A stretch of DNA of 56,509 nt, taken from Pseudomonadota bacterium (GTDB taxonomy: Bacteria; Desulfobacterota; Desulfobacteria; Desulfobacterales; Desulfolunaceae). Positions 41,943 through 50,094 of the stretch are shown here, piece after piece (the first letter of the stretch is position 1; the number at the start of each line of letters is the position of its first letter). The stretch covers positions 1 through 56,509 of the forward strand of contig JAHIRD010000044.1 in assembly GCA_018818835.1 (NCBI GenBank), given 5' to 3'. Below the pieces are notes generated by a model. It was not told where the DNA came from. It saw nothing but the letters and a program-made list of their open reading frames with translations, and did no database searches. The translations under genes were made by a program, and so were the position numbers.

Positions 41943-42096
41943 TGGCGTCGTAAAAAGTCCCATATGCGGCGTTATAGTGTTTGGCCGGACGTTCGACATA
42001 CGCTTAAAAGTATGCCTTCACGCCCAGCCAAACACTATGCCTTGCCTATGGACCTTTTTCCATAGCAATCCTCTGTCGACTTTTTATGAGCTCATC
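41941..42096. repeat. MITE-like palindromic repeat, copy B (156 bp)
   Basis: Left end GATGGCGTCGTAAAAAGTC and right end, read inverted, GATGAGCTCATAAAAAGTC form terminal inverted repeats. Inside, ATAGTGTTTGGCCGGACGT pairs with the inverted stretch ending GCCAAACACTAT, giving a long hairpin. CCTATGGACCTTTTTCCATA near the right end is shared by all copies. It overlaps the last bases of hisD. The flanks carry a direct repeat: CATCAAGAGTGATGGCGTC on the left and CATCAAGAGAGTGATGGCG on the right (42092-42110). Confidence 0.85.
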
Positions 42097-42111
42097 AAGA
42101 GAGTGATGGCG

Positions 42112-42582
42112 TCAGCAGCGTAAGCTTGCCGTAAGACGCAAGGGATTAAGAAATAGATCCAGGGCATCGGTGATGCTGGTTGTGACCACATCGGCAGAGA
42201 AAAGGGCTGCAGGGGAGGCCCCTTCCTTGAGGATCACGGCAATGCCCAGGGCTGCCTCTTTGAGCATCATGTGGTCGTTTCTTCCGTTGCCGATGCAGGC
42301 TGTTTCTTCCAGGCCCAGGTGTGCCACATAATGGAGTTTAGCCTTGTCCTGGCTGTGTGGCTCGATAATTGAGACTGTGCAGGGTACATCAGCCAGAGCC
42401 TGTTTGACCGTGCCGAACGTGTCGGCGGTGAGGACGTGGATTTCCATATCCCGGGAAAGGTCGGAAAGGCGGCGTTTGACCCCTGATATGGGCTCCCCAT
42501 CCACGGCCAAGGTTCCGTTATAATCCAGAACAAGGTGTTTGATCGTAACCTCTTTAAACCCCGGTATGCTGATTTTCTTCAT
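42112..42582 (-). CDS. HAD-superfamily phosphatase, P-type-ATPase-like, 156 aa
   Basis: A minimal HAD fold without cap: VLDYNGTLAVDGEP (nucleophile Asp; motif DxxGT as DYNGT), HVLTADTFG (motif II Thr), KAKL (motif III Lys), and ACIGNGRNDHMMLKEAALGIAV (motif IV Asp). Soluble proteins of this type resemble the phosphorylation domain of P-type ATPases and are annotated as HAD hydrolases; the substrate is unknown. ATG 42582. The gene lies between a MITE-like repeat and a divergent glycosyltransferase gene. Confidence 0.85.
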   Translation of the reverse strand: MKKISIPGFKEVTIKHLVLDYNGTLAVDGEPISGVKRRLSDLSRDMEIHVLTADTFGTVKQALADVPCTVSIIEPHSQDKAKLHYVAHLGLEETACIGNGRNDHMMLKEAALGIAVILKEGASPAALFSADVVTTSITDALDLFLNPLRLTASLRC

Positions 42583-42697
42583 GGTTGCTCTCCATGTGTA
42601 TGATAGTATCCCTTATGATGCGGGCCATTATAAACAAGCACCGGTCAGAATGCAAGGCAACCCTTGGAGCCGTCATTCCGAAAAAAAGGACCTGTTC

Positions 42698-43537
42698 ATG
42701 AATCAGATTTTTTCTCCCTTGGTTAGTGTCATCATACCCACCTATAACAGGGGGGCTCTGGTGTGCGAGGCCCTGGATTCTGTTCTTGGCCAGACCTATG
42801 GTTCCCTTGACGTGATTGTGGTGGATGATGGTTCCACCGATGATTCATTTGCCCGGCTCGAAGCCTATGGGAATCGGATCCATCTGATCCATCAGGAAAA
42901 TAAAGGGGTCAGTGGGGCAAGAAATGCAGGAATCCGTATCGCTTCAGGGGATTATATCGCTTTTCTGGACTCGGATGACCTCTGGGAAAAAGACAAGATC
43001 AATGCCCAGGTGGGTTTTTTTAGAAATAATCCCCACGCCTTGATTTGCCAGAGCCAGGAAATTTGGATCCGGAACGGCAAGAGGGTGAACCCCATGAACA
43101 AGCATAAGAAGCTGACCGGTATGATTTTTGAACCCTCATTGCACCTTTGCCTGGTCAGCCCCTCGGCGGTGATGATCAAACGTGCGCTTTTAGATGAAAT
43201 CGGTCTTTTTGACGAGGCCCTTTTAGCCTGTGAGGATTACGATTTGTGGCTGAGGATCTCGTCCAGATACCCCATTTATACAACAGATGAAAAACATGTC
43301 ATCAAAAAGGGCGGTCATGAGGACCAGCTTTCCCGTGCTCCGGGGCTGGACAGGTATCGAATCAGATCCCTCCTGAAGATCCTGAAACAAGGCACCTTGA
43401 ATCCGGCCCAGGCCAAAGCCGCTCGTGATGTTCTGATTGAAAAATGTCGAATTTATGCACAGGGCTGCAAAAAACGGGGAAAGGATCAGGAGGCACTCTA
43501 TTATGAATCCATCCGGGATGCCCAAGGCTGTTTATAA
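42698..43537 (+). CDS. family 2 glycosyltransferase, 279 aa
   Basis: GT-A fold enzyme that moves a sugar from a nucleotide donor: PLVSVIIPTYNRGALVCEALDSVLGQTYGSLDVIVVDDGSTDDS, NKGVSGARNAGIRIASGDYIAFLDSDDLW (DxD-like metal motif), and a CEDYDLWLRISSRYP motif for the acceptor side. Cytoplasmic, no membrane segment. The 42698 ATG follows AAAGGA at 7 bases; the longer frame from 42539 would overlap the divergent HAD gene. The acceptor glycan cannot be told; a MORN protein and a 9-base repeat follow, so no glycan operon is visible. Confidence 0.9.
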   Translation: MNQIFSPLVSVIIPTYNRGALVCEALDSVLGQTYGSLDVIVVDDGSTDDSFARLEAYGNRIHLIHQENKGVSGARNAGIRIASGDYIAFLDSDDLWEKDKINAQVGFFRNNPHALICQSQEIWIRNGKRVNPMNKHKKLTGMIFEPSLHLCLVSPSAVMIKRALLDEIGLFDEALLACEDYDLWLRISSRYPIYTTDEKHVIKKGGHEDQLSRAPGLDRYRIRSLLKILKQGTLNPAQAKAARDVLIEKCRIYAQGCKKRGKDQEALYYESIRDAQGCL

Positions 43538-43541
43538 GTTC

Positions 43542-43577
43542 CATGGGTCCCATAGGTCCTATAAGACTTATGTCTTT
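43542..43577. repeat. 9-bp tandem repeat (CATAGGTCC type)
   Basis: CATGGGTCC, CATAGGTCC, TATAAGACT and TATGTCTTT follow in 9-base register between the convergent glycosyltransferase and MORN genes. The unit is the reverse complement of the tract at 31962-31997. Confidence 0.6.
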
Positions 43578-43584
43578 ATTTTGC

Positions 43585-44505
43585 TTAATCTTTTTTTAGA
43601 ATCCCGTCGACGAAGATTCCTTCGGAGACCTGGCCGCCCGGGTAGATGACTTTCCCCTTTCCGTTGGGAAGATTGTTCTGCCAGGCTCCCACATAGACGC
43701 GGCCATCCGGGTAAGCATAGGTCCCCGTGCCTTGGAAAAGGTTGTCCTTGAACTCGCCGGTGTATCGCTCTTTAACGGAGATGATCTTTGTGCCGAATCC
43801 GTTGAGTTTTCCGTTAACGAACTGGCCTTTGAGAACACTGCCATCCGTATCGGTCAGAGTGCCTTCACCATTGGGCTCATTGGCGTGGAATTCACCGGTA
43901 TAAACCTTTCCGCTCACATAGGTGAGGGTGCCTGTCCCCTCTTTGATGGCATCTTTGAAATCACCGACATAGGTGTCGCCGAGTTCGTTTGCCAGGGTTC
44001 CCAGGCCATTGGGTTGTCCGTTAAAAAACTCGCCGGTGTATTTTTTACCATCCGGGTAGGTGTAGGTCCCTGAACCGTTCATTTTCCCGTCCTTGAACTG
44101 TCCGTCGTACATCTCACCGTTGGGGAAGACGTAAATACCTTTCCCGTTGAACTTATCATTTGAAAAATCACCGGTGTATTGCTCCCCGTTGGGGTAAACA
44201 TAGACCCCTTTCCCATCGAATAAACCATTAACCAAGTTACCGGTGTAACGTTCTCCGTTCTGGAAGGTGAAGGTCCCATTTCCATTGAAGAGGCCGTCTT
44301 TGAACTGGCCGGTATAGTTTTTCCCGTCATCGTATGTTTTGCTGCCCTTCCCGTTGAAACGGGCGTTTTGGAATTCACCTTTGTAGGTGTAGTTTTTTCC
44401 CTTGAAGATGCCTGTTCCGTTATTGCAGTTGCCCTGGATGCAGTCGGCGGTTGTCAGATCAGGTGCAAAGAGAAGTAAGGATAGAGCCACAATAAGTCGT
44501 TTCAT
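43585..44505 (-). CDS. secreted MORN-repeat protein, 306 aa
   Basis: MKRLIVALSLLLFAPDLTTADC is a Sec signal peptide (cleavage near TTA-DC; no lipobox). It is followed by a CIQGNCNNGTGIF cap and about 11 MORN repeats such as YTGEFFNGQPNGLGTLANELG and YTGDFSNDKFNGKGIYVFPNG. The C terminus VIYPGGQVSEGIFVDGILKKD closes the ladder. It shares the CxxGNCxxGxG cap with the lipoprotein at 6940-8307 but is soluble in the periplasm rather than lipid-anchored. A MITE-like repeat lies 33 bases before its start. Confidence 0.88.
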   Translation of the reverse strand: MKRLIVALSLLLFAPDLTTADCIQGNCNNGTGIFKGKNYTYKGEFQNARFNGKGSKTYDDGKNYTGQFKDGLFNGNGTFTFQNGERYTGNLVNGLFDGKGVYVYPNGEQYTGDFSNDKFNGKGIYVFPNGEMYDGQFKDGKMNGSGTYTYPDGKKYTGEFFNGQPNGLGTLANELGDTYVGDFKDAIKEGTGTLTYVSGKVYTGEFHANEPNGEGTLTDTDGSVLKGQFVNGKLNGFGTKIISVKERYTGEFKDNLFQGTGTYAYPDGRVYVGAWQNNLPNGKGKVIYPGGQVSEGIFVDGILKKD

Positions 44506-44537
44506 GATATGTCATCCGGGATTTGATGTTCATTCTT

Positions 44538-44630
44538 GATGGCGGTGTAAAAAGTCCCATATGCGGCGTTATCGTGATTGGCATAGGGACCTTTTTCCAT
44601 AGCAATCTGTCTACTTTTTACGAGTTCATC
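44538..44630. repeat. MITE-like palindromic repeat, copy C (93 bp, internally deleted)
   Basis: Starts GATGGCGGTGTAAAAAGTCC and ends, read inverted, GATGAACTCGTAAAAAGT. It keeps CATATGCGGCGTTAT and GGGACCTTTTTCCATAGCAA but lacks the central TTTGGCCGGACGTTCG arm found in copies B and D. Confidence 0.85.
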
Positions 44631-44747
44631 GTTGTTAAACGTCTTGAAAAGGTACTTATTTATATAGGAAAATGATAATCTCTTCAAGATTTTTTTAAGC
44701 AGAAGGGTACGTTCGGGTGTTATTGGGTATTAATAGAATGCATATCA

Positions 44748-44782
44748 AAAAAACAGACATTCCCGGGCCTGGGCCCGGGAAT
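44748..44782 (-). terminator. intrinsic terminator of the cyclophilin gene
   Basis: Read on the minus strand: a 24-base perfect stem-loop ATTCCCGGGCC / GGCCCGGGAAT (44782-44759), then GTCTGTTTTTTT. It lies 20 bases after the stop codon. Confidence 0.85.
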
Positions 44783-44802
44783 GGTCGTGTTTTAAAAAAA
44801 TA

Positions 44803-45333
44803 TCAGACCGGTAGAAGTGTGTGGAAGTATTTATTCAAGGTGGTGTTCCATTGATCAACCTTGTCGGCTGTTTTTGCCATAAGGTCCGTGATGTCACCTT
44901 CGATGGTGATGTTGATCATGACATCGCCCTTGGTGATTTTATTGACAACCTTCTGATCTTCGTCGCTTTCCACAACACCGAACACCGCATGGAGGCCATC
45001 CAGATGGGGCGTGGGGCCATGGGTGATGAAAAACTGGCTGCCGTTGGTACCCGGGCCGGCATTGGCCATGGACAGGATTCCTGGTCGGTCGTGGCGGAGG
45101 TCTTTGTGAAATTCGTCTTCAAATCGATAACCCGGATCACCTGTGCCTGTTCCGTAAGGGCAGCCGCCCTGGACCATGAAATCTGCGATGACTCTGTGGA
45201 ATTTAATGCCTTTGTAAAATTCACGCCGGGCAAGGTTTACAAAATTCGCCACGGTGTAGGGCACTTTGTCATCGTCTAACTTTATCCTGATATTCCCTTT
45301 TTTTGTCTCAATCACTGCAACCAGGTTCGACAT
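44803..45333 (-). CDS. peptidyl-prolyl cis-trans isomerase, cyclophilin type, 176 aa
   Basis: Accelerates proline isomerisation during folding. [103 protein letters not shown] contain the catalytic Arg (FHRVI), Gln/Phe (MVQGG, SQFFIT) and His. No signal peptide, so PpiB-like and cytoplasmic. ATG 45333 behind AAGGAG. A 30-residue C-terminal tail exceeds the E. coli PpiB length. Confidence 0.95.
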   Translation of the reverse strand: MSNLVAVIETKKGNIRIKLDDDKVPYTVANFVNLARREFYKGIKFHRVIADFMVQGGCPYGTGTGDPGYRFEDEFHKDLRHDRPGILSMANAGPGTNGSQFFITHGPTPHLDGLHAVFGVVESDEDQKVVNKITKGDVMINITIEGDITDLMAKTADKVDQWNTTLNKYFHTLLPV

Positions 45334-45461
45334 GGAATCTCCTTGTGTTGTTTTTTGTTTCGTTAACATGACTCTGCATTTAAAAATATCCGATATATGT
45401 AACGGTTTTTTACGGAAAAAGGAATATTTTTTTCGTCAGATTCCAGATCGGTAAGGCCCTT

Positions 45462-47237
45462 TTACTGAAAGGACCAACCCATGTTGAACCATCGTCCGAA
45501 CTCATCTTCCACACTGATAAATAAACCGGCCCAGCCATAGGGAGCAGGTAAACCCGTGGTATCAAGGGTCACGGATGTACTTTGGGGGCCAAGGTCTTCG
45601 CTGACGTGATACTGGGTACCTCCCGAATCCCAGACAAGGAGTGCTTCATCGGCATAATAGCCGTGAGGGATAGTCCAACTTGCAGAGATTGGGCCGCCGA
45701 AATTCAACAGGGATGACATGTGATGGGGCGGACTTGTCAACGTGACAAAATAGGATGTGTTCAGGTCGGCATTACGAACAGGCGCTTTGCCGATGGATTC
45801 TGTGCGGGTATAACGGGCGGTGCAGCTTACTCCGGAATAAATGGTCTCGGCATCTTCCTCACACAGGGTAAAGGTGTATTCGGCGTTGTCAGGGATGTCA
45901 GACACATCGTCATCATTATCAATTACATAAAAGTGGGTATTTGAACCGCTGGGATTGTATACGTAAAAATCAGAATCAGGGTACATGTGCTCATAGACCA
46001 CTCCGCCGGTGGGCAGGCCCGGGCCTGTGACAACGGCAGATCGGACGTCGTGGTCGTATGCATATCCGGTATCATCATTCAGATTAAAATCAATCCCTGT
46101 CTGGAGAGTCGTGGTGCCTGACAAGACTGACATGAATCCATTGGCTTTCGCTTCGGTTTCAAGCCATGAGCGGTTACCCCACCAGAGCCAGGTATTTCCA
46201 TCATAAACAACCGCAGTGTCAAAGACATCGGAACCATGGGGGCCTTCGTAGTGTAAACGAATCAGGTATCCCTTCTGGTATAAGGTCCCTCCAATATCAA
46301 GGGAGCTTCGAAGGGTGGATGTCAGTGACATCTCCGCCTCGGGCCCCCCGTCTCCAGTTAACCACTGATCAAGGACAATCTGTTTGCTTGCGCCATTTTC
46401 AAGAAAATCATCAGCCATAAGTGCCGCAAAGGCATTTAATTCAGATGGGCTCGGCACAGAGTCATGGTAAAGATTTTCCAAGATATCCCAAATTGCATTG
46501 ATATCCTCGTTATCCTGAAGAACGACTGCAATTAAGTCTGCGTCATCCAGGGGCAATCCATTCCCATCATCAGATTGGGTTGAAACATCGTTGGTGAAAA
46601 CCGAGCCTGTCAGACGATTTGTCACGGTGACAACCGTCCCGTTTATGGAAAACTCAAGGGCTTCCAGAACAAGATCCATTCCCGTTGAATCCGCATTGAA
46701 CGGACTTGAAATAAGGTCTGAATCGTCCGAAACGCCCATGGCTGACAAGAGGGGAGCGATCTGGGTTTGAACCAGTGTTTCTGCGGCACTCAGATCCCCT
46801 GACCCGATCTGCGACCCGTCCCAGGCGTCAAAAGCGTCACCGGGGGCGCTGGCAAGGGCGTTTCTTACTATAAAATCTGTGACAGGTGTTATGTTAATGC
46901 ATCCTTCATCCACACCCGCAGAAAAAATCTTAATGGACTTCCCATTGACAGAGCCTTCGGCACATAACATGTAGGGCGCTGCCAAGGCGCTGACGTCAAG
47001 GCTGAAATGCCCGTCAAGCTCGATGGGGGAGGTAGCGGTATGCCCCAGGCTCCCTTTGACACGGACCACACCTGCGATGGGCGCTCCGGCTGCGGCTGTG
47101 CCTGTGATGGTTTTTGACGGGGGCGCAGGCGGGCTGCTGTCACTGCTGCCACACGAGACAAGGGTAAGGCAGCTGAAAATGATCGTAGCAATAAGGTCTC
47201 GAATGTACTGATATATATCATGATGCAATATGTACAT
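45462..47237 (-). CDS. large lipoprotein with Ig/carboxypeptidase-like start, 591 aa
   Basis: IRDLIATIIFSCLTLVSCGSSDSSPPAPP is a lipoprotein signal with lipobox LVSC and a Ser/Pro spacer. Next comes ITGTAAAGAPIAGVVRVKGS, a carboxypeptidase-regulatory-like beta domain of the kind often starting secreted adhesive proteins. The remaining 450 residues are Asp/Ser/Thr-rich and contain several Cys; GFMSVLSGTTTLQTGIDFNLNDDTG and YADEALLVWDSGGTQYHVSEDLG look like beta-sandwich parts. No catalytic motif. Probably a surface or periplasmic protein. ATG 47237 with AAAGGAG. It stands alone. Confidence 0.8.
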   Translation of the reverse strand: MYILHHDIYQYIRDLIATIIFSCLTLVSCGSSDSSPPAPPSKTITGTAAAGAPIAGVVRVKGSLGHTATSPIELDGHFSLDVSALAAPYMLCAEGSVNGKSIKIFSAGVDEGCINITPVTDFIVRNALASAPGDAFDAWDGSQIGSGDLSAAETLVQTQIAPLLSAMGVSDDSDLISSPFNADSTGMDLVLEALEFSINGTVVTVTNRLTGSVFTNDVSTQSDDGNGLPLDDADLIAVVLQDNEDINAIWDILENLYHDSVPSPSELNAFAALMADDFLENGASKQIVLDQWLTGDGGPEAEMSLTSTLRSSLDIGGTLYQKGYLIRLHYEGPHGSDVFDTAVVYDGNTWLWWGNRSWLETEAKANGFMSVLSGTTTLQTGIDFNLNDDTGYAYDHDVRSAVVTGPGLPTGGVVYEHMYPDSDFYVYNPSGSNTHFYVIDNDDDVSDIPDNAEYTFTLCEEDAETIYSGVSCTARYTRTESIGKAPVRNADLNTSYFVTLTSPPHHMSSLLNFGGPISASWTIPHGYYADEALLVWDSGGTQYHVSEDLGPQSTSVTLDTTGLPAPYGWAGLFISVEDEFGRWFNMGWSFQ

Positions 47238-47484
47238 AGTCTGGCTCCTTTATTTAATAGGGTTCATTATCTTATACATCTGTGGCGTGGGCAAGGCATC
47301 TCCCTCAAGGCATGGGGGAACGTGAGCAGGTTGTCCACGGAAAATTTAACAGGTCATGTCGAATAGACAGTTAGTTACCTTTAAAATCTAATTAAACGAT
47401 TGTCAATAGGAAAATGTCGGGAAGGGAAGGGTTTGGATAATTGGTGTAATATTTAAACAATTCAGTGGGTTGACATTTTGTGGC

Positions 47485-47643
47485 ATGGGGCCGGGTGCCA
47501 CCGGTGATCTGGCCGATGTGGCCGATGTGGCCCACGGATGTATCGAAACGTTCAGCGTGCAACTCAAAGGATCAAAAATCAAGGAAAATGTGAGACAGAG
47601 CCATGGCAGACCTTTCAACATAATCCGTGACAAGGGCTTTTGA
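47485..47643 (+). CDS. possible 52-aa gene or remnant
   Basis: MGPGATGDLADVADVAHGCI followed by ETFSVQLKGSKIKENVRQSH and GRPFNIIRDKGF reads like real protein, with a coding-like third-position pattern, but there is no ribosome site and the frame continues upstream without a start to about 47440. GGCCGATGT is tandemly repeated in it. It may be the end of a lost gene. Family not recognised. Confidence 0.22.
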   Translation: MGPGATGDLADVADVAHGCIETFSVQLKGSKIKENVRQSHGRPFNIIRDKGF

Positions 47644-47693
47644 TGGCTCTATGGACAAACGGTTGGTTTTTTATTGCTAATAAAAAATATTGA

Positions 47694-47704
47694 GGGGGGG
47701 GGGG
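47694..47704. repeat. run of 11 G
   Basis: An uninterrupted G11 tract lies about 50 bases beyond the tatA stop codon, in intergenic DNA. Such tracts slip in replication, but here no ORF or promoter would be switched. Confidence 0.8.
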
Positions 47705-47752
47705 CGGTCAAGGAAAAAAATGAACCACCCCCTGATGAGATCCGGCTTATGC

Positions 47753-47938
47753 TTAATCAGAAGTCTTCTTATCGTCTTTATCTTCTATTTTGTCGTTTTC
47801 CGGGTCTTTCATTGACTTTTTAAAGTTTTTAATGCCTTTTCCGATGCCGGATCCGATTTCGGGAAGACGACCGGCACCGAAGATGATAAGGATGATGACC
47901 AAAATAATCGTAAGTTCCATGGGACCTAAGCCGAACAT
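47753..47938 (-). CDS. tatA: twin-arginine translocase subunit TatA, 61 aa
   Basis: [45 protein letters not shown] holds the short N-terminal membrane helix, the FGAGRLPE hinge and the amphipathic helix with GIKNFKK. It forms the protein-conducting assembly of the Tat pathway. The tail is acidic. No tatC is adjacent. At least two Tat substrates are encoded in this window (DUF362 at 4394 and the amidohydrolase at 54767). GGAGG at 6 bases before ATG 47938. Confidence 0.95.
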   Translation of the reverse strand: MFGLGPMELTIILVIILIIFGAGRLPEIGSGIGKGIKNFKKSMKDPENDKIEDKDDKKTSD

Positions 47939-48076
47939 TTAAATCCTCCGTAGCTGAAATATGCAGCAAGAGTTTGCTTTTTTGGGTAATCGTGATTAAT
48001 ATATTCCGGAAAAAACATAGCACCGGGTTATCTTGGTGTCAATCATATAAGCAAGAACAAAGGATAATGGGGAAAA

Positions 48077-49141
48077 ATGGATAAATTTAATGCAGAAGGA
48101 CGACCTGCTCTGATAGGAAGCCTGCCCATGGACAACCATGAGAAGGCCACGGAACTTGTATTAAGCTATGCGTCTGAAATCCCCTTGTGGGTTCAGCTTC
48201 CGGTTTTTCATGAAGAGGGTATGATTGCGCAGTTTCTGCCTGGATTGCCCGGAGTGGTGACAGAAAAGGACAGGACCTTTATAGATAAAGATCATGAAGG
48301 ATTTGATGAGGATGTTCTGGGCTTTTACGAAGATTATTTGATGATATCCGAAGGCGGCGGGGACCTTAAAGAGTCACGCTTTGGGATGAAGGGCAATGAA
48401 TCCAGAGGGATTGTGGCTTTGAAACAAAAGATCAAGGCATCTGATGAAAAACCCTACGCCATCAAAGGCCAGATCACCGGACCCATCACCTTTGCAACAG
48501 GAACCTGTGACCGCGAGGGGCGGGCCATTTTTTACGATGACCAGTTGCGTGACGTGGCCATCAAACATCTGTCCATGAAGGCCGCCTGGCAGACCCGTGA
48601 GCTTTCAGAGTTTGGCCGACCCGTCATCGTTTTTTTCGATGAACCGGCCCTGGCTGGATTCGGCTCTTCGGCATTTTTGACCATTACCAAGGAATCGGTG
48701 AAAGAAGCCATTGGCGAGTTGAGTCAAGCGGTTCACGCACAGGGGGGCCTTTCAGGCGTTCATGTCTGTGCCAACACCGAATGGGACCTTCTTTTGGATT
48801 CGGACCTGGATGTGATCAGCTTCGACGCCTATTCCTATTTTGACAAATTTATGCTTTACGGCAGTAAAATCAAAAGGTTTCTGGACCGGGGCGGGATTTT
48901 GGCCTCGGGTATTGTCCCCACATCCCCGGCTGAAGTCATTGTCAAGGAGAGTGTTGAGTCCCTTTACTCCAAATGGGAGGAACAGACAAATCAGTTGATG
49001 GGCTTAGGGCTTTCCAGGGAAACCGTGGTGAATCAGACGTTGATCACGCCCAGTTGCGGTACCGGGTCCCTGCCCCTGGAACTTGCCATCAAGGTCCTTG
49101 AAATGACACGGGGTCTGTCCGATAAGGTCCGTGGAAAATAG
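48077..49141 (+). CDS. core MetE-like (cobalamin-independent methionine synthase / UROD fold) protein, 354 aa
   Basis: The sequence fits the catalytic C-terminal domain of MetE without the N-terminal half: GQITGPITFATG, VIVFFDEPALAGFGSSAFL, SGVHVCANTEWDLLLDSDLDVISFDAY and TPSCGTGSLP. The zinc ligands His229-x-Cys231 and Cys327 are in place. Full MetE is about 750 residues; the 'core' form of about 340-360 is known in some anaerobes to take a methyl group from a methylcorrinoid rather than folate. In a host with an acetyl-CoA pathway that would fit, but the donor is inferred. Single gene, divergent from tatA. Confidence 0.82.
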   Translation: MDKFNAEGRPALIGSLPMDNHEKATELVLSYASEIPLWVQLPVFHEEGMIAQFLPGLPGVVTEKDRTFIDKDHEGFDEDVLGFYEDYLMISEGGGDLKESRFGMKGNESRGIVALKQKIKASDEKPYAIKGQITGPITFATGTCDREGRAIFYDDQLRDVAIKHLSMKAAWQTRELSEFGRPVIVFFDEPALAGFGSSAFLTITKESVKEAIGELSQAVHAQGGLSGVHVCANTEWDLLLDSDLDVISFDAYSYFDKFMLYGSKIKRFLDRGGILASGIVPTSPAEVIVKESVESLYSKWEEQTNQLMGLGLSRETVVNQTLITPSCGTGSLPLELAIKVLEMTRGLSDKVRGK

Positions 49142-49225
49142 CCGGGTATTTACGGAAGAAACGTTGCCTGTTTAATGGACGGCACGATGAAGATATTTAA
49201 CATATCAACCAGATGAGGTTTTTTT

Positions 49226-50080
49226 ATGTCAGATTTAGAATCACGGGTGACCTTTACCGGCGCCCGGAAATATGTGCTGGATGACGAGCTCGCAAAGATC
49301 GTGAATATTTCCATGGCCCTTGAGATGCCTCTCCTATTGAAAGGTGAGCCGGGAACCGGTAAAACCATGTTGGCCCATGCCATTGCGGAAAATCTTAAGA
49401 TGCCTCTGATCGTTTTGAATGTGAAATCAAGCATGAAGCTGATCGATGCCCTTTATCAGTATGACACCCTGACCCGACTGAATGACAGCCGTTTTGGAGA
49501 TTCATCCCGGGATGTGAGCAACATCGAAGAGTACATCAAGATGGGAAAAATCGGCCAGGCCTTTACAACAGACCAGCGGACCGTACTTCTCATTGATGAA
49601 ATTGACAAGGCAGATACGGATTTTCAGGATGACATGCTGGATGTGCTTGACCAGATGCAGTTCGATATTATTGAGGTTGACAAGACCGTAAGGGCCATAA
49701 CCCGTCCTGTGATTCTGATCACCTCAAATGCCAAGAAAGATTTGTCCGATCCTTTTCTGGGCCGCTGTAATTTTCACCACATCGCCTTTCCTGACCCCAA
49801 GATGATGCGGAAGGTCATTGCTGTTCATTTCCCTGACCTCAGTTCCGATATGGCTGAAAATGCCATTGGAACCTTTTATAAATTGCGGGAAATGGACGGG
49901 ATCGAGAAAAAACCTGCCACACGTGAATTGATCAACTGGATCAGGGCATTGGATGCGGATCCTGATTTTACAGCCAAACAACTGATCAAGGGTGAGGTCC
50001 CTTTTCTGGGGGTTCTGTTCAAGAAAAGTCCTGATTATTCGCGGGCCCAGCAGCAATTGACCCGGAGACGTATGTTTTAA
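49226..50080 (+). CDS. MoxR family AAA+ ATPase, 284 aa
   Basis: LLLKGEPGTGKTMLAHAIAENLKMPLIVLNVKSS (Walker A), VLLIDEIDKADTDFQDDMLDVLDQMQFDIIEVDKTV (Walker B and sensor), and PVILITSNAKKDLSDPFLGRCNFHHIAFPDP (arginine finger region) define a MoxR-type chaperone. These ATPases usually insert metal or remodel a partner, together with a von Willebrand A protein encoded next to them, as here (50095). GAGG before ATG 49226. Confidence 0.95.
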   Translation: MSDLESRVTFTGARKYVLDDELAKIVNISMALEMPLLLKGEPGTGKTMLAHAIAENLKMPLIVLNVKSSMKLIDALYQYDTLTRLNDSRFGDSSRDVSNIEEYIKMGKIGQAFTTDQRTVLLIDEIDKADTDFQDDMLDVLDQMQFDIIEVDKTVRAITRPVILITSNAKKDLSDPFLGRCNFHHIAFPDPKMMRKVIAVHFPDLSSDMAENAIGTFYKLREMDGIEKKPATRELINWIRALDADPDFTAKQLIKGEVPFLGVLFKKSPDYSRAQQQLTRRRMF

Positions 50081-50094
50081 GAGGCTTTAAATAG

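Noticed and set aside
44502-44687. 61-codon frame before the second MORN gene
   Set aside because: It is read through the MITE-like repeat copy C and has no ribosome site.
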